A DNA stretch of 64,000 nucleotides, taken from the NCBI RefSeq assembly GCF_023617245.1, contig NZ_CP067396.1, positions 5,173,001 to 5,237,000 of the forward strand, in the 5' to 3' direction. The stretch is from Lysobacter enzymogenes (GTDB taxonomy: Bacteria; Pseudomonadota; Gammaproteobacteria; Xanthomonadales; Xanthomonadaceae). A program made the position numbers and the translations under genes. This document shows positions 49,986 to 57,992 of this stretch, one piece after another. Position 1 is the first letter of the stretch; every line of letters starts with the position of its first letter. The notes beneath the pieces are model-generated. The model ran no database searches. It saw nothing but the letters and a program-made list of their open reading frames with translations, and was not told the DNA's origin.

Positions 49986-51008
49986 ATGAACATCAGGACG
50001 TGGAGCGCCGCGCTGTGCTGCGCGATCGCGGGATTGATCGCAGCGCCGACCGCGGCCGCGCAGACCGATCGGCTGGAAACCTCCGACATCCCGCGCTTCT
50101 GGACCGCCTACGACGCGATCCGCGCCAGCGCCGATCCCGCCGAGAAGCGCCGCATCCTGCTGCGCGACTACATCGAGCCCGGCACGCCCGGCCTGCAGGC
50201 GTTCATGCAGGCCAAGGGCTATACGCCGGAGTGCTATCTGCAGGCGATCGAGCGCTACCCGAAGTTCTGGGCCTCGGTCCGCGCCGGCACCTTGGCGCTG
50301 GCCGGCAAGACCGCCGACGCGCCGCAGCGGATCGAGACGTTGCGCGCGCTGTATCCGCCGCTGCGGCCGGCGACGATCTATTTCGCCATCGGTTGCCTCA
50401 ACTCCAGCGGCACCACGCTCGGCGACAAGGTGCTGATCGGCGCGGAACTGGCCGGCGGCGGACCCGAGACCGACGTGTCGGAGATGGCCGAGGCGCGCCG
50501 CACCAACCTGGGCCGTTTCTTCGCCACCCGTCCCAGCGATGGCTTGCCGCTGCTGCTGGTGCACGAATACGTGCACACCCAGCAGAAAGGCCCTGGGCCG
50601 ACCCTGCTGGCGCAGGCGGTGTACGAAGGCGCGGCCGATTTCGTCGCCGAGCGCGTCGCAGGCCAGTTGCCGCCGCTGGACTACGCCAGCTACGGCCCGC
50701 GCAACGAGGCCCGGCTCAAGCGCGACTTCCGCGCCGAGATGTACGACGCCGGGTACGATAAGTGGCTCTACAACGCGCCCGATCCGCGCTACGGCGTGCG
50801 CGACCTGGGCTACTACATGGGCTATGCGATCGTGCGCGACTACTACGCGCGCGCCGCCGATCCGCAGCGCGCGCTGCGCGAGATCGTCGAGCTGGACTGC
50901 ACCGACCAGGCCGCGGTGGACGCGTTCGTGCAGCGCTCGGGGTTCTATTCCCAGGCCGAACTGCGGGCCGCCGCTAAGGCCGCCCGGGCCGCGACGCCCG
51001 CGCGCTGA
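49986..51008 (+). CDS. Secreted HExxH metalloprotease-like protein (DUF2268/GldB-like)
   Basis: The 340-residue protein has a signal peptide (MNIRTWSAALCCAIAGLIAA, ending TAAAQ). The zinc-binding motif HEYVHTQQ sits near residue 194, and a Glu in YEGAADFVAERVAG about 25 residues later is the likely third ligand, giving a gluzincin-type site. The overall order (helical N-part with PECYLQAIERYPKFW, a TIYFAIGCLNSSGTTL strand region, then HExxH) resembles the DUF2268/GldB-like predicted Zn-dependent proteases. It is probably periplasmic. The substrate is unknown, and it appears to be monocistronic. Confidence 0.75.
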   Translation: MNIRTWSAALCCAIAGLIAAPTAAAQTDRLETSDIPRFWTAYDAIRASADPAEKRRILLRDYIEPGTPGLQAFMQAKGYTPECYLQAIERYPKFWASVRAGTLALAGKTADAPQRIETLRALYPPLRPATIYFAIGCLNSSGTTLGDKVLIGAELAGGGPETDVSEMAEARRTNLGRFFATRPSDGLPLLLVHEYVHTQQKGPGPTLLAQAVYEGAADFVAERVAGQLPPLDYASYGPRNEARLKRDFRAEMYDAGYDKWLYNAPDPRYGVRDLGYYMGYAIVRDYYARAADPQRALREIVELDCTDQAAVDAFVQRSGFYSQAELRAAAKAARAATPAR

Positions 51009-51099
51009 GCGCGCGGGCCCGGCGTCCGCCGCCGGCGTCGTCGCGCTCTCGCCTGCGCCCGCGCCTGGAACCGGGCGCAGGCGCGCAGCGGCGGCGCAA

Positions 51100-51648
51100 C
51101 TACGCCGCGTTGATCCGCGACTCGGCGTAGCGGTACGACAGCAGCATCCGGATCAAGGTCTCGACCTGCGCCGAATCGCGCGCGTCCAGCCGCGCCATCG
51201 GCAGGCGGTGGCCACGGCGGCCGAGCGCGTCGCGGAATTCGAGCAGGGCGAAATCGTCGCTGAGGTCGGCGCGGGTCACTCCGACCGCGAACGAGGCCGC
51301 CGGCGCGATGCGGGCGAACTCGCGCAGCAGCGCGTCGGCCTGGCCGATCATGTCGGGATCGTCGGCGGCGACCAGCACCACGATGCCGACCGCGCCTTCG
51401 CACACCAGCGGCCACATGAAGTCGAGGTAGCGCTGGCCGGGCACGCCGTAGACGTGCAGCAGCTCGCCGTCGTCGAGCTCGATGGTGGCGTAGTCCATCG
51501 CCACCGTGGTGTGGGTCTTGCCGCCCTCGCCGGCGTGGCTGATCGGCATCTCGGTGCTGATCGGCTCGCCGTCGGAGATCGCGCGGATCGCGGTGGTCTT
51601 GCCCGCGCCCATGTTGCCGACGAAGGCCAGTTTGATCAGGTCGTTCAT
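51100..51648 (-). CDS. MglA/SRP-like small GTPase of a roadblock module
   Basis: The 182-residue protein has the P-loop GNMGAGKTTAIRAI near the start, the switch-II-like VYGVPGQRYLDFMW, and the base-recognition stretch GVTRADL in place of NKxD. This is the small bacterial GTP-binding family found beside roadblock/LC7 proteins. Upstream on the same strand are two roadblock genes and one unknown partner gene, the latter overlapping by ATGA (51645-51648). Such modules act as polarity or signalling switches, with roadblock proteins as GTPase regulators. The output here is unknown. Confidence 0.88.
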   Translation of the reverse strand: MNDLIKLAFVGNMGAGKTTAIRAISDGEPISTEMPISHAGEGGKTHTTVAMDYATIELDDGELLHVYGVPGQRYLDFMWPLVCEGAVGIVVLVAADDPDMIGQADALLREFARIAPAASFAVGVTRADLSDDFALLEFRDALGRRGHRLPMARLDARDSAQVETLIRMLLSYRYAESRINAA

Positions 51649-52601
51649 CGCCCGCGTCCCAGGTTCAAGCCGAAGCGCCGCGCCAGCCGGCGCAACAAGC
51701 CGGGCGCCTGCGCGTCGTGTGCGCGGCGCCGCTCGGGCGCGGCCGCCTCGGCGTCGGCCAGGCCGCTGGCCAGCACCGCAGCGTACATGCGTTCGAGTTC
51801 CAGCGCCGAGGTCGCGGTGGCCTGGGCCAGTTGCGGCAGCGCCCAGGAGCGCTCGAGCAGGCAGCTCAGCGGCAACAGCCAGTGGGTGGGCAAGGCGTTG
51901 GCCGACAGCAGCGGCCAGGCGCGCAGGCGCAGCGCGCGGTCGGCCGGCACGTCGGCGATCGGCGCGTCGTGGGCCAGGGCGATGTCCCACAGCACCGATT
52001 CGAGCGGATAGCTCGCGGTCACGTCCTGGGCGAACTCTTCGCTGTAGCGGCGCGGCGACAGCGGGGTGACGAACCAGTTCGGCGCCAGCGCCTCGGCGAT
52101 CAGCGCCGGGTACGGCATGCGCCGCAGCATGTGCAGGCGCGCGCCGGCGAAATCGACCACCAGCCGGAACAGGCCGCGTTCGAGCAGGCACACGCCGTCG
52201 GCGGACGCGGCCAGCAGTTGCCGCAGGAACGGCGCGGCGGCCGCGTCGACCGGCTCGGCGCGCGCGTCCGCGGGCGCGAGCGCGTCGAGGCGTTCGCGCA
52301 GGCAGGCCGACAGTTCGTCGGGCTCGGCGTACAAATCCAGCGAGCGCACCGTCTCGGGGTCCCACGGCAGCCGGCCGATGCGCACCACCGGAACGCCGCT
52401 GCGCAGCGCGGTATCGACCGCCATGCGGCTGGCACTGGTCTCGGTGCCGACCACCAGCACCTGCGCGGGCTGGCCGTCCCATTTGCGCAGTTCGACTTCG
52501 AACCGCTCGCCGGCCAGCAACTCGCCCGCGGCCTGCAGGCGCGCGTCGCGGGATTTGTCGAGGTCGATGCTGGCGACCACGTAGCGCTGCTTGAATGCCA
52601 C
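51645..52601 (-). CDS. Unknown partner protein of the roadblock/GTPase module
   Basis: The protein has 318 residues from GTG at 52601, chosen because AGGAGG lies 6 bp upstream; ATG codons further upstream lack a site. The first 110 residues (FKQRYVVASIDLDKSRDARL, VLVVGTETSASRMAVDTALR) have the look of a receiver-like or alpha/beta fold without clear phospho-site. The rest contains hydrophobic strands (LFRLVVDFAGARLHMLRRMP) and a helical end with basic tail. I do not recognise the family. It is coupled to the GTPase and probably acts with it as effector or scaffold. Confidence 0.7.
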   Translation of the reverse strand: MAFKQRYVVASIDLDKSRDARLQAAGELLAGERFEVELRKWDGQPAQVLVVGTETSASRMAVDTALRSGVPVVRIGRLPWDPETVRSLDLYAEPDELSACLRERLDALAPADARAEPVDAAAAPFLRQLLAASADGVCLLERGLFRLVVDFAGARLHMLRRMPYPALIAEALAPNWFVTPLSPRRYSEEFAQDVTASYPLESVLWDIALAHDAPIADVPADRALRLRAWPLLSANALPTHWLLPLSCLLERSWALPQLAQATATSALELERMYAAVLASGLADAEAAAPERRRAHDAQAPGLLRRLARRFGLNLGRGR

Positions 52602-52764
52602 CAGTGCCTCCTCGCCGCGGGGGCGGCGCGGCGCGGGCATACGCGGCCGCGCCGTCGGCGCGGCCGCGCAAAGCCGGGTCATGGAAGAACGATCGCCCGC
52701 GGCGCGGGCGCGCGCGCGGCGGCCGCGCGACGCCCGGCCGCGGATCCGATCGCCTGCAGTCCGA

Positions 52765-53124
52765 TCACTTGAAGTCCAGGGTCTTCTCGAACGACTTCAG
52801 CTCGTGGCGGGCCATCGCCAGGTTGGCGCGCGAACGGTCCAGGGCCACGTACAGGAACAGGGTCGGGTTGCTGTCCAGCGGGCGGATCAGGTGGTACTGC
52901 TTGCCCAGGCTGATCAGGATGTCTTCGATGGTGTCGTTGAGGCCGAGTTGCTGGGCGACGCGGCGCTTGGCGCGGATCACTTCGGAATTGCCGGCCGCGG
53001 CCGTTTCCAGGTCCAGCCCGCCGCCGCCGACGGTGGCCAGCGACATGCCGCTGTCGCTGTCGACCAGCGCGGCGCCGACGAAGCCGGCCAGGTTGTTGAG
53101 TTCGTCCAGTTGCAACTTCGACAT
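52765..53124 (-). CDS. Roadblock/LC7-domain protein
   Basis: The 119-residue single-domain protein contains SKLQLDELNNLAGFVGAALV, then DSDSGMSLATVGGGGLDLET, and LIRPLDSNPTLFLYVALDRS followed by a helix. This is the alpha/beta roadblock (MglB-like) fold that dimerises and regulates small GTPases. AAGGAG precedes its start. It sits between the second roadblock gene and the unknown partner gene, in the same direction as the GTPase, and is probably its direct regulator. Confidence 0.85.
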   Translation of the reverse strand: MSKLQLDELNNLAGFVGAALVDSDSGMSLATVGGGGLDLETAAAGNSEVIRAKRRVAQQLGLNDTIEDILISLGKQYHLIRPLDSNPTLFLYVALDRSRANLAMARHELKSFEKTLDFK

Positions 53125-53233
53125 CTCTTGCTCCTTGAGCGTGGATACGGCGTGGATACCGCGGTGAGGGTGCAGCGGCCGCGCGGGCGCGGCGCCGCCC
53201 GCGCGGGGCGCGGCGGGCGGATGGATCGGGGGA

Positions 53234-53698
53234 CTAACGTTCGGCCAGCGCCGCCGTCCGCGGTTCGGACAGGGCCGCGCCGATGCGCGCGGCGCAGTCG
53301 CGCGCGCCGACCAGCAAGGCGGCCAGGAGCGTGTCGGGGCCGGCCATCGCCAGCAGGGTCAGCGGCTTGGCGGCGTGGATGCGGAACAGCACCAGATTGC
53401 CGCGCGCGGTGCAGACGGTGGCGTAATCGGCCTGGCTCAGTTCGATCTCGCGCGCCAGGGTCTCGCCGAGGGTAAGGAAGGAATTGGCCATCGCCGCGAT
53501 CCGGCGGGCGTCGGCGCCGCCGTCGAGACGTTCGGCCAGGGCGCGGCCGTCGGCGGTCGACACGCACAGCGCGCGCACCCCGGGCACCCGTTCCCAGCAA
53601 CGCTGAAGTTCCGCGGCCAGGACGTCCTGTGTCGCGCCTTCGCTGGACGGGGCCGCGTCGAGGCGGCCCAGCAACATGTCGATGGTCGTTCGCTGCAT
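53234..53698 (-). CDS. Second roadblock-like protein
   Basis: The 154-residue protein is first in the module. Its middle reads like a roadblock domain (RCWERVPGVRALCVSTADGR, AMANSFLTLGETLAREIELS, ATVCTARGNLVLFRIHAAKP), with an added N-terminal helical stretch and C-terminal helix. The resemblance is weaker than for the next gene. The two could form a heterodimer. An AT-rich promoter-like region lies upstream (53760-53835). Confidence 0.72.
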   Translation of the reverse strand: MQRTTIDMLLGRLDAAPSSEGATQDVLAAELQRCWERVPGVRALCVSTADGRALAERLDGGADARRIAAMANSFLTLGETLAREIELSQADYATVCTARGNLVLFRIHAAKPLTLLAMAGPDTLLAALLVGARDCAARIGAALSEPRTAALAER

Positions 53699-54062
53699 GC
53701 GAGTTCCGCTCCCCTGGGCCCGCCGGCCCGCTAGAACGCCTTCGGGCGCCGGGACCGGCCAAGAAATACGACTTCGATCACACTATATCCGTTTTTTTAT
53801 GTGATGTTTGTTGCAGTTTTTACAGGGTCTGTTCTATCGCCGGGCACATTGGCATCGTCGCGGGGCCGCTGGGGGGCGGACGCGGCGGCAAAAGCGGCTG
53901 GTATCGCAGGCGCGGCGGGGCCGCGCAGGGCGAGCGCGCGATGCGAACAGTTGCTCTATCGGGCCGCGATACGCGTGCGGGCGTCGCCGCAGCCGCCATC
54001 GAAGCGGACCTTGGAACCCAGGCCGATCCATCGCCGCGGCGCGGGCCGGGGCGGCCGCGCGC
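53699..54062. other. Non-coding gap with AT-rich promoter-like stretch
   Basis: This 364-bp gap lies between the roadblock module and the tandem paralogues. Between about 53764 and 53830 it becomes AT-rich, with a T-run and TATGTGATG, in contrast to the very GC-rich flanks. It is likely the promoter region of the module. The rest shows only shadow frames. Confidence 0.5.
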
Positions 54063-55076
54063 TCAGAAGTCGCAGGCTTCCCAGCCCGGCGGCGTGCCGT
54101 CGGTCGAGCGGCCCTGGAAGCCGGCGTCGAGGGTGTTCTGCGCCCAGGCATCGCCCTGGGCGAGCTGGGCCGGGCTCAAGCCGGTGGCCACCGCCGCCAG
54201 CTGCCGGTCGAGCTGGTCGGCGCGGTGCGCTTCGGCGCCCAGGCGGTAGAGCTTGAGATAGCGGTAGTGCTGCAGCGGATCGGCGCCGAGCAATCCGGCG
54301 AGCAGGCTCTTGGAGCCCGGCTCATAGGCCTGCTGCAGCAGGTCGACCACGCGCCAGTCGCCGGCGGCGAGCCCGGCCTCGACCAACGCGGCGGCGGTGC
54401 CGCGGTACGCGCGCAGGCCGTCGGGATGGCGGATCAGGCTGCGCGCGTCGTACAGCGGCCCGCGTTCCAGGTAGCACGCGCGCGCCTGTTCGTCGCCGAG
54501 CCGGGCGGCCTGGGCGATGTTCGGCACCAGGCTGGCGAGCATGGCCTCGTCGACGCCGGCGCAGGTCGCCTGGTCCTGGCGCTGGGCCTGCTGGCGCAGC
54601 TCCATCGCTTCGAGCAGCGCCTGATAGGTGCGCAACTGCGCCGCGCTCATGCCTTCGGTGGAGCGCCGGGTCAGGTCCTCGGTGGCGCCGGCGTTGCGCC
54701 ATTGGGTGCTGCGCAGCCGCGCGCAGCGGTCGAGGTCGCGGACCAGCCGGGTCGCCGCGCCGGCATCGCCGGCGTTGGCGCGCGCCTGCAGCTGGGCGAA
54801 GTGGTCCTTGAGCGGCGCGCCCGGCGCCGGCAGGACCCCGCCCTTGATCGGTGTCGGCAACGCCCCGGCCGCGGCGGCGGCGTCGCTGCCGGCCGCGCTC
54901 TCGCCGGCGATGCGCACGTGCGAGTCCGGCCGCGCCGCGCCGGCGCCGACGCCGGCGCGGCCGGCGAAGTAAGCGGCGACGATCGCCGCCAGCGCCGCGG
55001 CGATGCCCGCGGCGAGCAGCAGGCGGCGCCGGGCGGAGCCCGGACGCGGCGCCGGGGAAGACGGTTCGATGCTCAT
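54063..55076 (-). CDS. Membrane-anchored unknown protein, paralogue 1
   Basis: The 337-residue protein has a short cytoplasmic Arg-rich start (MSIEPSSPAPRPGSARRRLL), one membrane helix (residues about 18-42), and a periplasmic helical domain with LQARANAGDAGAATRLVRDL, a Sel1-like start, and ACYLERGPLYDARSLIRHPD. It is the second of two tandem paralogues; its ATG overlaps the stop of the upstream copy by 4 bp. Both share LQARAxAGDAGAATRL, VPN, ARACYLxRGP, AYRGTA, GDWRVxDxLxxAYEPGxxSLLA and RYLKLxRLGA. The function is unknown. Confidence 0.8.
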   Translation of the reverse strand: MSIEPSSPAPRPGSARRRLLLAAGIAAALAAIVAAYFAGRAGVGAGAARPDSHVRIAGESAAGSDAAAAAGALPTPIKGGVLPAPGAPLKDHFAQLQARANAGDAGAATRLVRDLDRCARLRSTQWRNAGATEDLTRRSTEGMSAAQLRTYQALLEAMELRQQAQRQDQATCAGVDEAMLASLVPNIAQAARLGDEQARACYLERGPLYDARSLIRHPDGLRAYRGTAAALVEAGLAAGDWRVVDLLQQAYEPGSKSLLAGLLGADPLQHYRYLKLYRLGAEAHRADQLDRQLAAVATGLSPAQLAQGDAWAQNTLDAGFQGRSTDGTPPGWEACDF

Positions 55077-56056
55077 TCGGAAGGAAACACGCAGGGGTCC
55101 CACAGCGGGCCGTCGGCGTCGATGCGCCGACCGTGGAAGTTCTGGTTGAAGGTGCGCGCCGCCCAGGCGTCGGCGTCGGCGAGCTGGGTCGGGCCGAGTC
55201 GGGCCGCGGCCGTCGCCAGGTCCTCGTCGGTGGCGCCCGGCTGCGACGGCGCGCCGAGCCGGAACAGCTTGAGGTAACGATAGCGCTGCGCCGCGTCGTC
55301 GCCGACCGCGGCCGCCAGCAGGCTGTCGGCGCCGGGCTCGTAGGCGCCGCGCAGTTGGTCGAGCACCCGCCAGTCGCCGTCGGCGATGCCGCGTTCGATC
55401 AACGTGCGGGCGGTGCCGCGATAGGCCGACAGGCGTTCGGGATGGTCGAGCAGGCCGGCCGCGTCGAGGCCGGGGCCGCGCGCGAGGTAGCAGGCGCGCG
55501 CGTAGGGCTCGCCGAGCAAGGCGGCCTTGTGCAGATTCGGCACGAGCGCGCCGAGCATGGCCGCGTCCACGCCCTGGCATTGCGCGCGCAGCGCGTCGAG
55601 CACGCGTTCGTTGGCCTCGGCCGCTTCCAGCGCGGCGCGCGAACCCTGGCGCGACCGCGCGTCCGCGCCATCGCCGCCCGCCATCACTTCATCGGAATAG
55701 CGCCGCACATCGCGCTCCAGGCGCGCGAACCGGCGGCATTGGCTGAGATCGCGATACAGCCGGGTCGCGGCGCCGGCATCGCCGGCGTCGGCGCGCGCCT
55801 GCAGCGCGGCGAAGCCGCGCTTGAGCGGCGCGCCCGGCGGCGGCAGCGCGGCGCCGGACGGCGCGCCCGCGGCCGGCGCAAGGGTGTCGGTCGCCGCCCG
55901 TCCTTCGGCGGCGACCGGACCCGCGGCTTCCTCATGCGACGCCAGTCGTCCCTGGTGGCGGCCCATGAGGTACACGGCGACGATGGCGGCCAGAGCGAGG
56001 GCAATGGCCGCCGCGATCCGCACGCGCTTGAGCGGGACGGAGGAAGGACGGGTCAT
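55073..56056 (-). CDS. Membrane-anchored unknown protein, paralogue 2
   Basis: The 327-residue protein has the same layout as the gene downstream: N-terminal basic start, one membrane helix (residues about 12-32), then a helical periplasmic domain (LQARADAGDAGAATRLYRDL, MLGALVPNLHKAALLG, DGDWRVLDQLRGAYEPGADS). I started it at 56056 (MTRPSS); an ATG three codons earlier is possible. It follows the two secreted-protein genes in the same direction and may share their transcript. I do not recognise the family beyond a weak Sel1-like resemblance. Confidence 0.78.
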   Translation of the reverse strand: MTRPSSVPLKRVRIAAAIALALAAIVAVYLMGRHQGRLASHEEAAGPVAAEGRAATDTLAPAAGAPSGAALPPPGAPLKRGFAALQARADAGDAGAATRLYRDLSQCRRFARLERDVRRYSDEVMAGGDGADARSRQGSRAALEAAEANERVLDALRAQCQGVDAAMLGALVPNLHKAALLGEPYARACYLARGPGLDAAGLLDHPERLSAYRGTARTLIERGIADGDWRVLDQLRGAYEPGADSLLAAAVGDDAAQRYRYLKLFRLGAPSQPGATDEDLATAAARLGPTQLADADAWAARTFNQNFHGRRIDADGPLWDPCVFPSE

Positions 56057-56112
56057 GCGTCCCATCCTTCATCCGCAACGCGTCCGGTTCGCTGTGTCGT
56101 CGCCAATGGCCC

Positions 56113-57027
56113 TTACTGCTCGCTGTTCAGTACGTACTGCGACGACGCGATCGAGGATTTGCCGTTCATGATCGCGGTGTTGGTGCCGGCGGCGGCCGGC
56201 AGGCCGACCTTGAGGTTGACCGCGCCGGAGACCAGCGCGTCGAGCACCTGGGTGATGATCGGCAGGCCCAGCGCGATATTGCCGCAACCGCCGGCCTTGG
56301 GCACGGCGAAGGCGTTGTCGACCAGGGTGTTGCCGTCCACCTGCAGGTAGCCGATGTAGTTCGGCTCGTCGGTCCACACCGTGTACGCGTTGCCGGTGTT
56401 GCCGGAGATCGGCAGGTTCGGCGGCGGCGGCGCGGTGGTGCCGGTCTGCAGCTTGAGCACGATCGGGTCCTGCGCCGAACCGATGTAGCAGCCGCCGCCC
56501 AGGAACGGGTTCTGCAGGTGCACGCGCACCGCCAGCCGGGCCACGGTCGGATCGCTGCCGTCTTCCGGCGGGAACAGCGCGTTGCCGAAGTTGGTCTGCA
56601 CCGCCTGCACCGGTTCGATCGTGGCGCTGACGTCGTTGACCGCGCCGACGATGGCCCAGAACGCGGTCCACAGCGGGCCCGGCCAGTTCGGCGCCGGGTT
56701 GACGATGCCGAGCAGCCCGCCCGGGACCTTGCCCGGAGGCGCCTGCAGCGTCGGCCCGCCGACCGCGGCGTAGAACGGCGACGGGCCGAGGCTCTCGATG
56801 CCGCCCTGCATCACGATGGGCTTGTCGATCGGCATGGTGGTGCTGCCGATCTTGAGCGTGCCCGAAGTGGTGGTGTTGAGTACGCAGCTGCCGACCGACG
56901 GGTTGGTGTACGGGCAGAACTTGAACATCGCATACGGGCCCGACGGCGTGCCGGCGTTGGCCGACGACGCGCTGGCGAGCGTCAGCGCCGCCGCCAGTGC
57001 GGCCGTGCGAAGCGAGGTCTTGCGCAT
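56113..57027 (-). CDS. Secreted protein resembling an actinobacterial secreted family
   Basis: The 304-residue protein has a signal peptide (MRKTSLRTAALAAALTLASA, cut near SANAG) behind AGGAGG. The mature part begins GPYAMFKFCPYTNPSVGSCV, then TTSGTLKIGSTTMPIDKPIV, VMQGG and VPGGLLGIV. This order (FxxCP, SGxxxxG, VPIxxPIxLQGG, VPGGLLGI) matches, from memory, conserved secreted proteins of unknown function in actinobacteria. Four Cys are present. The function is unknown. It lies between the PraB-like gene and the tandem paralogues. Confidence 0.75.
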   Translation of the reverse strand: MRKTSLRTAALAAALTLASASSANAGTPSGPYAMFKFCPYTNPSVGSCVLNTTTSGTLKIGSTTMPIDKPIVMQGGIESLGPSPFYAAVGGPTLQAPPGKVPGGLLGIVNPAPNWPGPLWTAFWAIVGAVNDVSATIEPVQAVQTNFGNALFPPEDGSDPTVARLAVRVHLQNPFLGGGCYIGSAQDPIVLKLQTGTTAPPPPNLPISGNTGNAYTVWTDEPNYIGYLQVDGNTLVDNAFAVPKAGGCGNIALGLPIITQVLDALVSGAVNLKVGLPAAAGTNTAIMNGKSSIASSQYVLNSEQ

Positions 57028-57242
57028 TGGGAATCCTCCTGAAAATGGGTGCGGCCGGCGCGCGCCCTGCGCGATGCGGGACAAAAAGGGGAGGAAAGCC
57101 TCCTCCCCCTTGCCGAAGTCCGTCTCGGCTCATGCCGCGTCCGGCGCATCGCCGGGCCGTCGGCCCGCACGCGCCACGCATGAAGCGCGGCGGGCTGGCG
57201 GCCCGCGCCGGGCGCGGTAGATGGTGCGCCGCGGGCGGGTGG

Positions 57243-57824
57243 TCAGATCACCGTGACCGGGACGCTCGAGCTCAGGTAGTAGCCGGCCTGGGTCTGCACG
57301 CCGCACGGGCCCAGGGCGCCCTGGAACGCGAAGCGGTTGGCCGGGAACGAGGAGTCGAGCGCGCCGCTGATCGAACCCGAGCCGGTGGCGTTCGGGCAGG
57401 TCACGTTGAGCGGCAGCGGCAGGTAGATGCGGATGCCGCTGATGGTCACGCCGTACAGCGGGCCGTTGAGGGTCGGCGCGCCCGGGAACGGCGGGTTGGA
57501 ACCGGTGTAGACGGTGTCGGGCACCATCGACCACGGCAGGTTCTGGGCGACGATCTTGGTGCAGGCCGAGGAACCGGCGAAGGTCGCCGCGCTGACCTTG
57601 GCGTTGCCGTTGACCACGTCGACCACGAAGGTCGCCTGGTCGCACGGCAGCTGCAGCTGCAGGTAGCTGGCGGTGGTGCGGCCGGTGAAGGTCACCTGGC
57701 CGTTGTTGACCCACGAGGTGCCGTTCCAGAGCAGGAAGGTGCCCGGCGCGGCCGCGGCCGAGGTCGCGCCGCAGATGGCGGCGGCCGAAACCAGGGCCAG
57801 GATCGAGTACTTGAGCTTGGACAT
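57243..57824 (-). CDS. Secreted protein, possibly PraB-like
   Basis: The 193-residue protein has a signal peptide (MSKLKYSILALVSAAAICGA, cut near SAAAAP) behind AGGAGA. The mature part has strand-like Thr/Ser-rich stretches with Cys pairs (LQLPCDQATFVVDVV, SSACTKIVAQNLPWSMVPDT, NVTCPNATGS, GPCGVQTQAG). The C-x-x-IVAQNLPW segment recalls PraB-type secreted proteins linked to growth on hydrophobic substrates in Pseudomonas, but the match is weak. It follows the TonB receptor gene directly on the same strand and may be co-regulated with it. Confidence 0.6.
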   Translation of the reverse strand: MSKLKYSILALVSAAAICGATSAAAAPGTFLLWNGTSWVNNGQVTFTGRTTASYLQLQLPCDQATFVVDVVNGNAKVSAATFAGSSACTKIVAQNLPWSMVPDTVYTGSNPPFPGAPTLNGPLYGVTISGIRIYLPLPLNVTCPNATGSGSISGALDSSFPANRFAFQGALGPCGVQTQAGYYLSSSVPVTVI

Positions 57825-57992
57825 TGCGTTGTCTCCTGTGAGGCGTCGAAGTAAGCGGGCGTGCGGGCCCGCAGGGACTGTCACGGATGAAGCGGCGCCG
57901 TGGCTGCGCTGCCTGGGAGCTGCGGTGCCTGTCTGCAGCGTTTCAGGCGACTGCGTCGCCGCCGCTCCGCCGGAGCGGGCGGCGGCGCTGGA

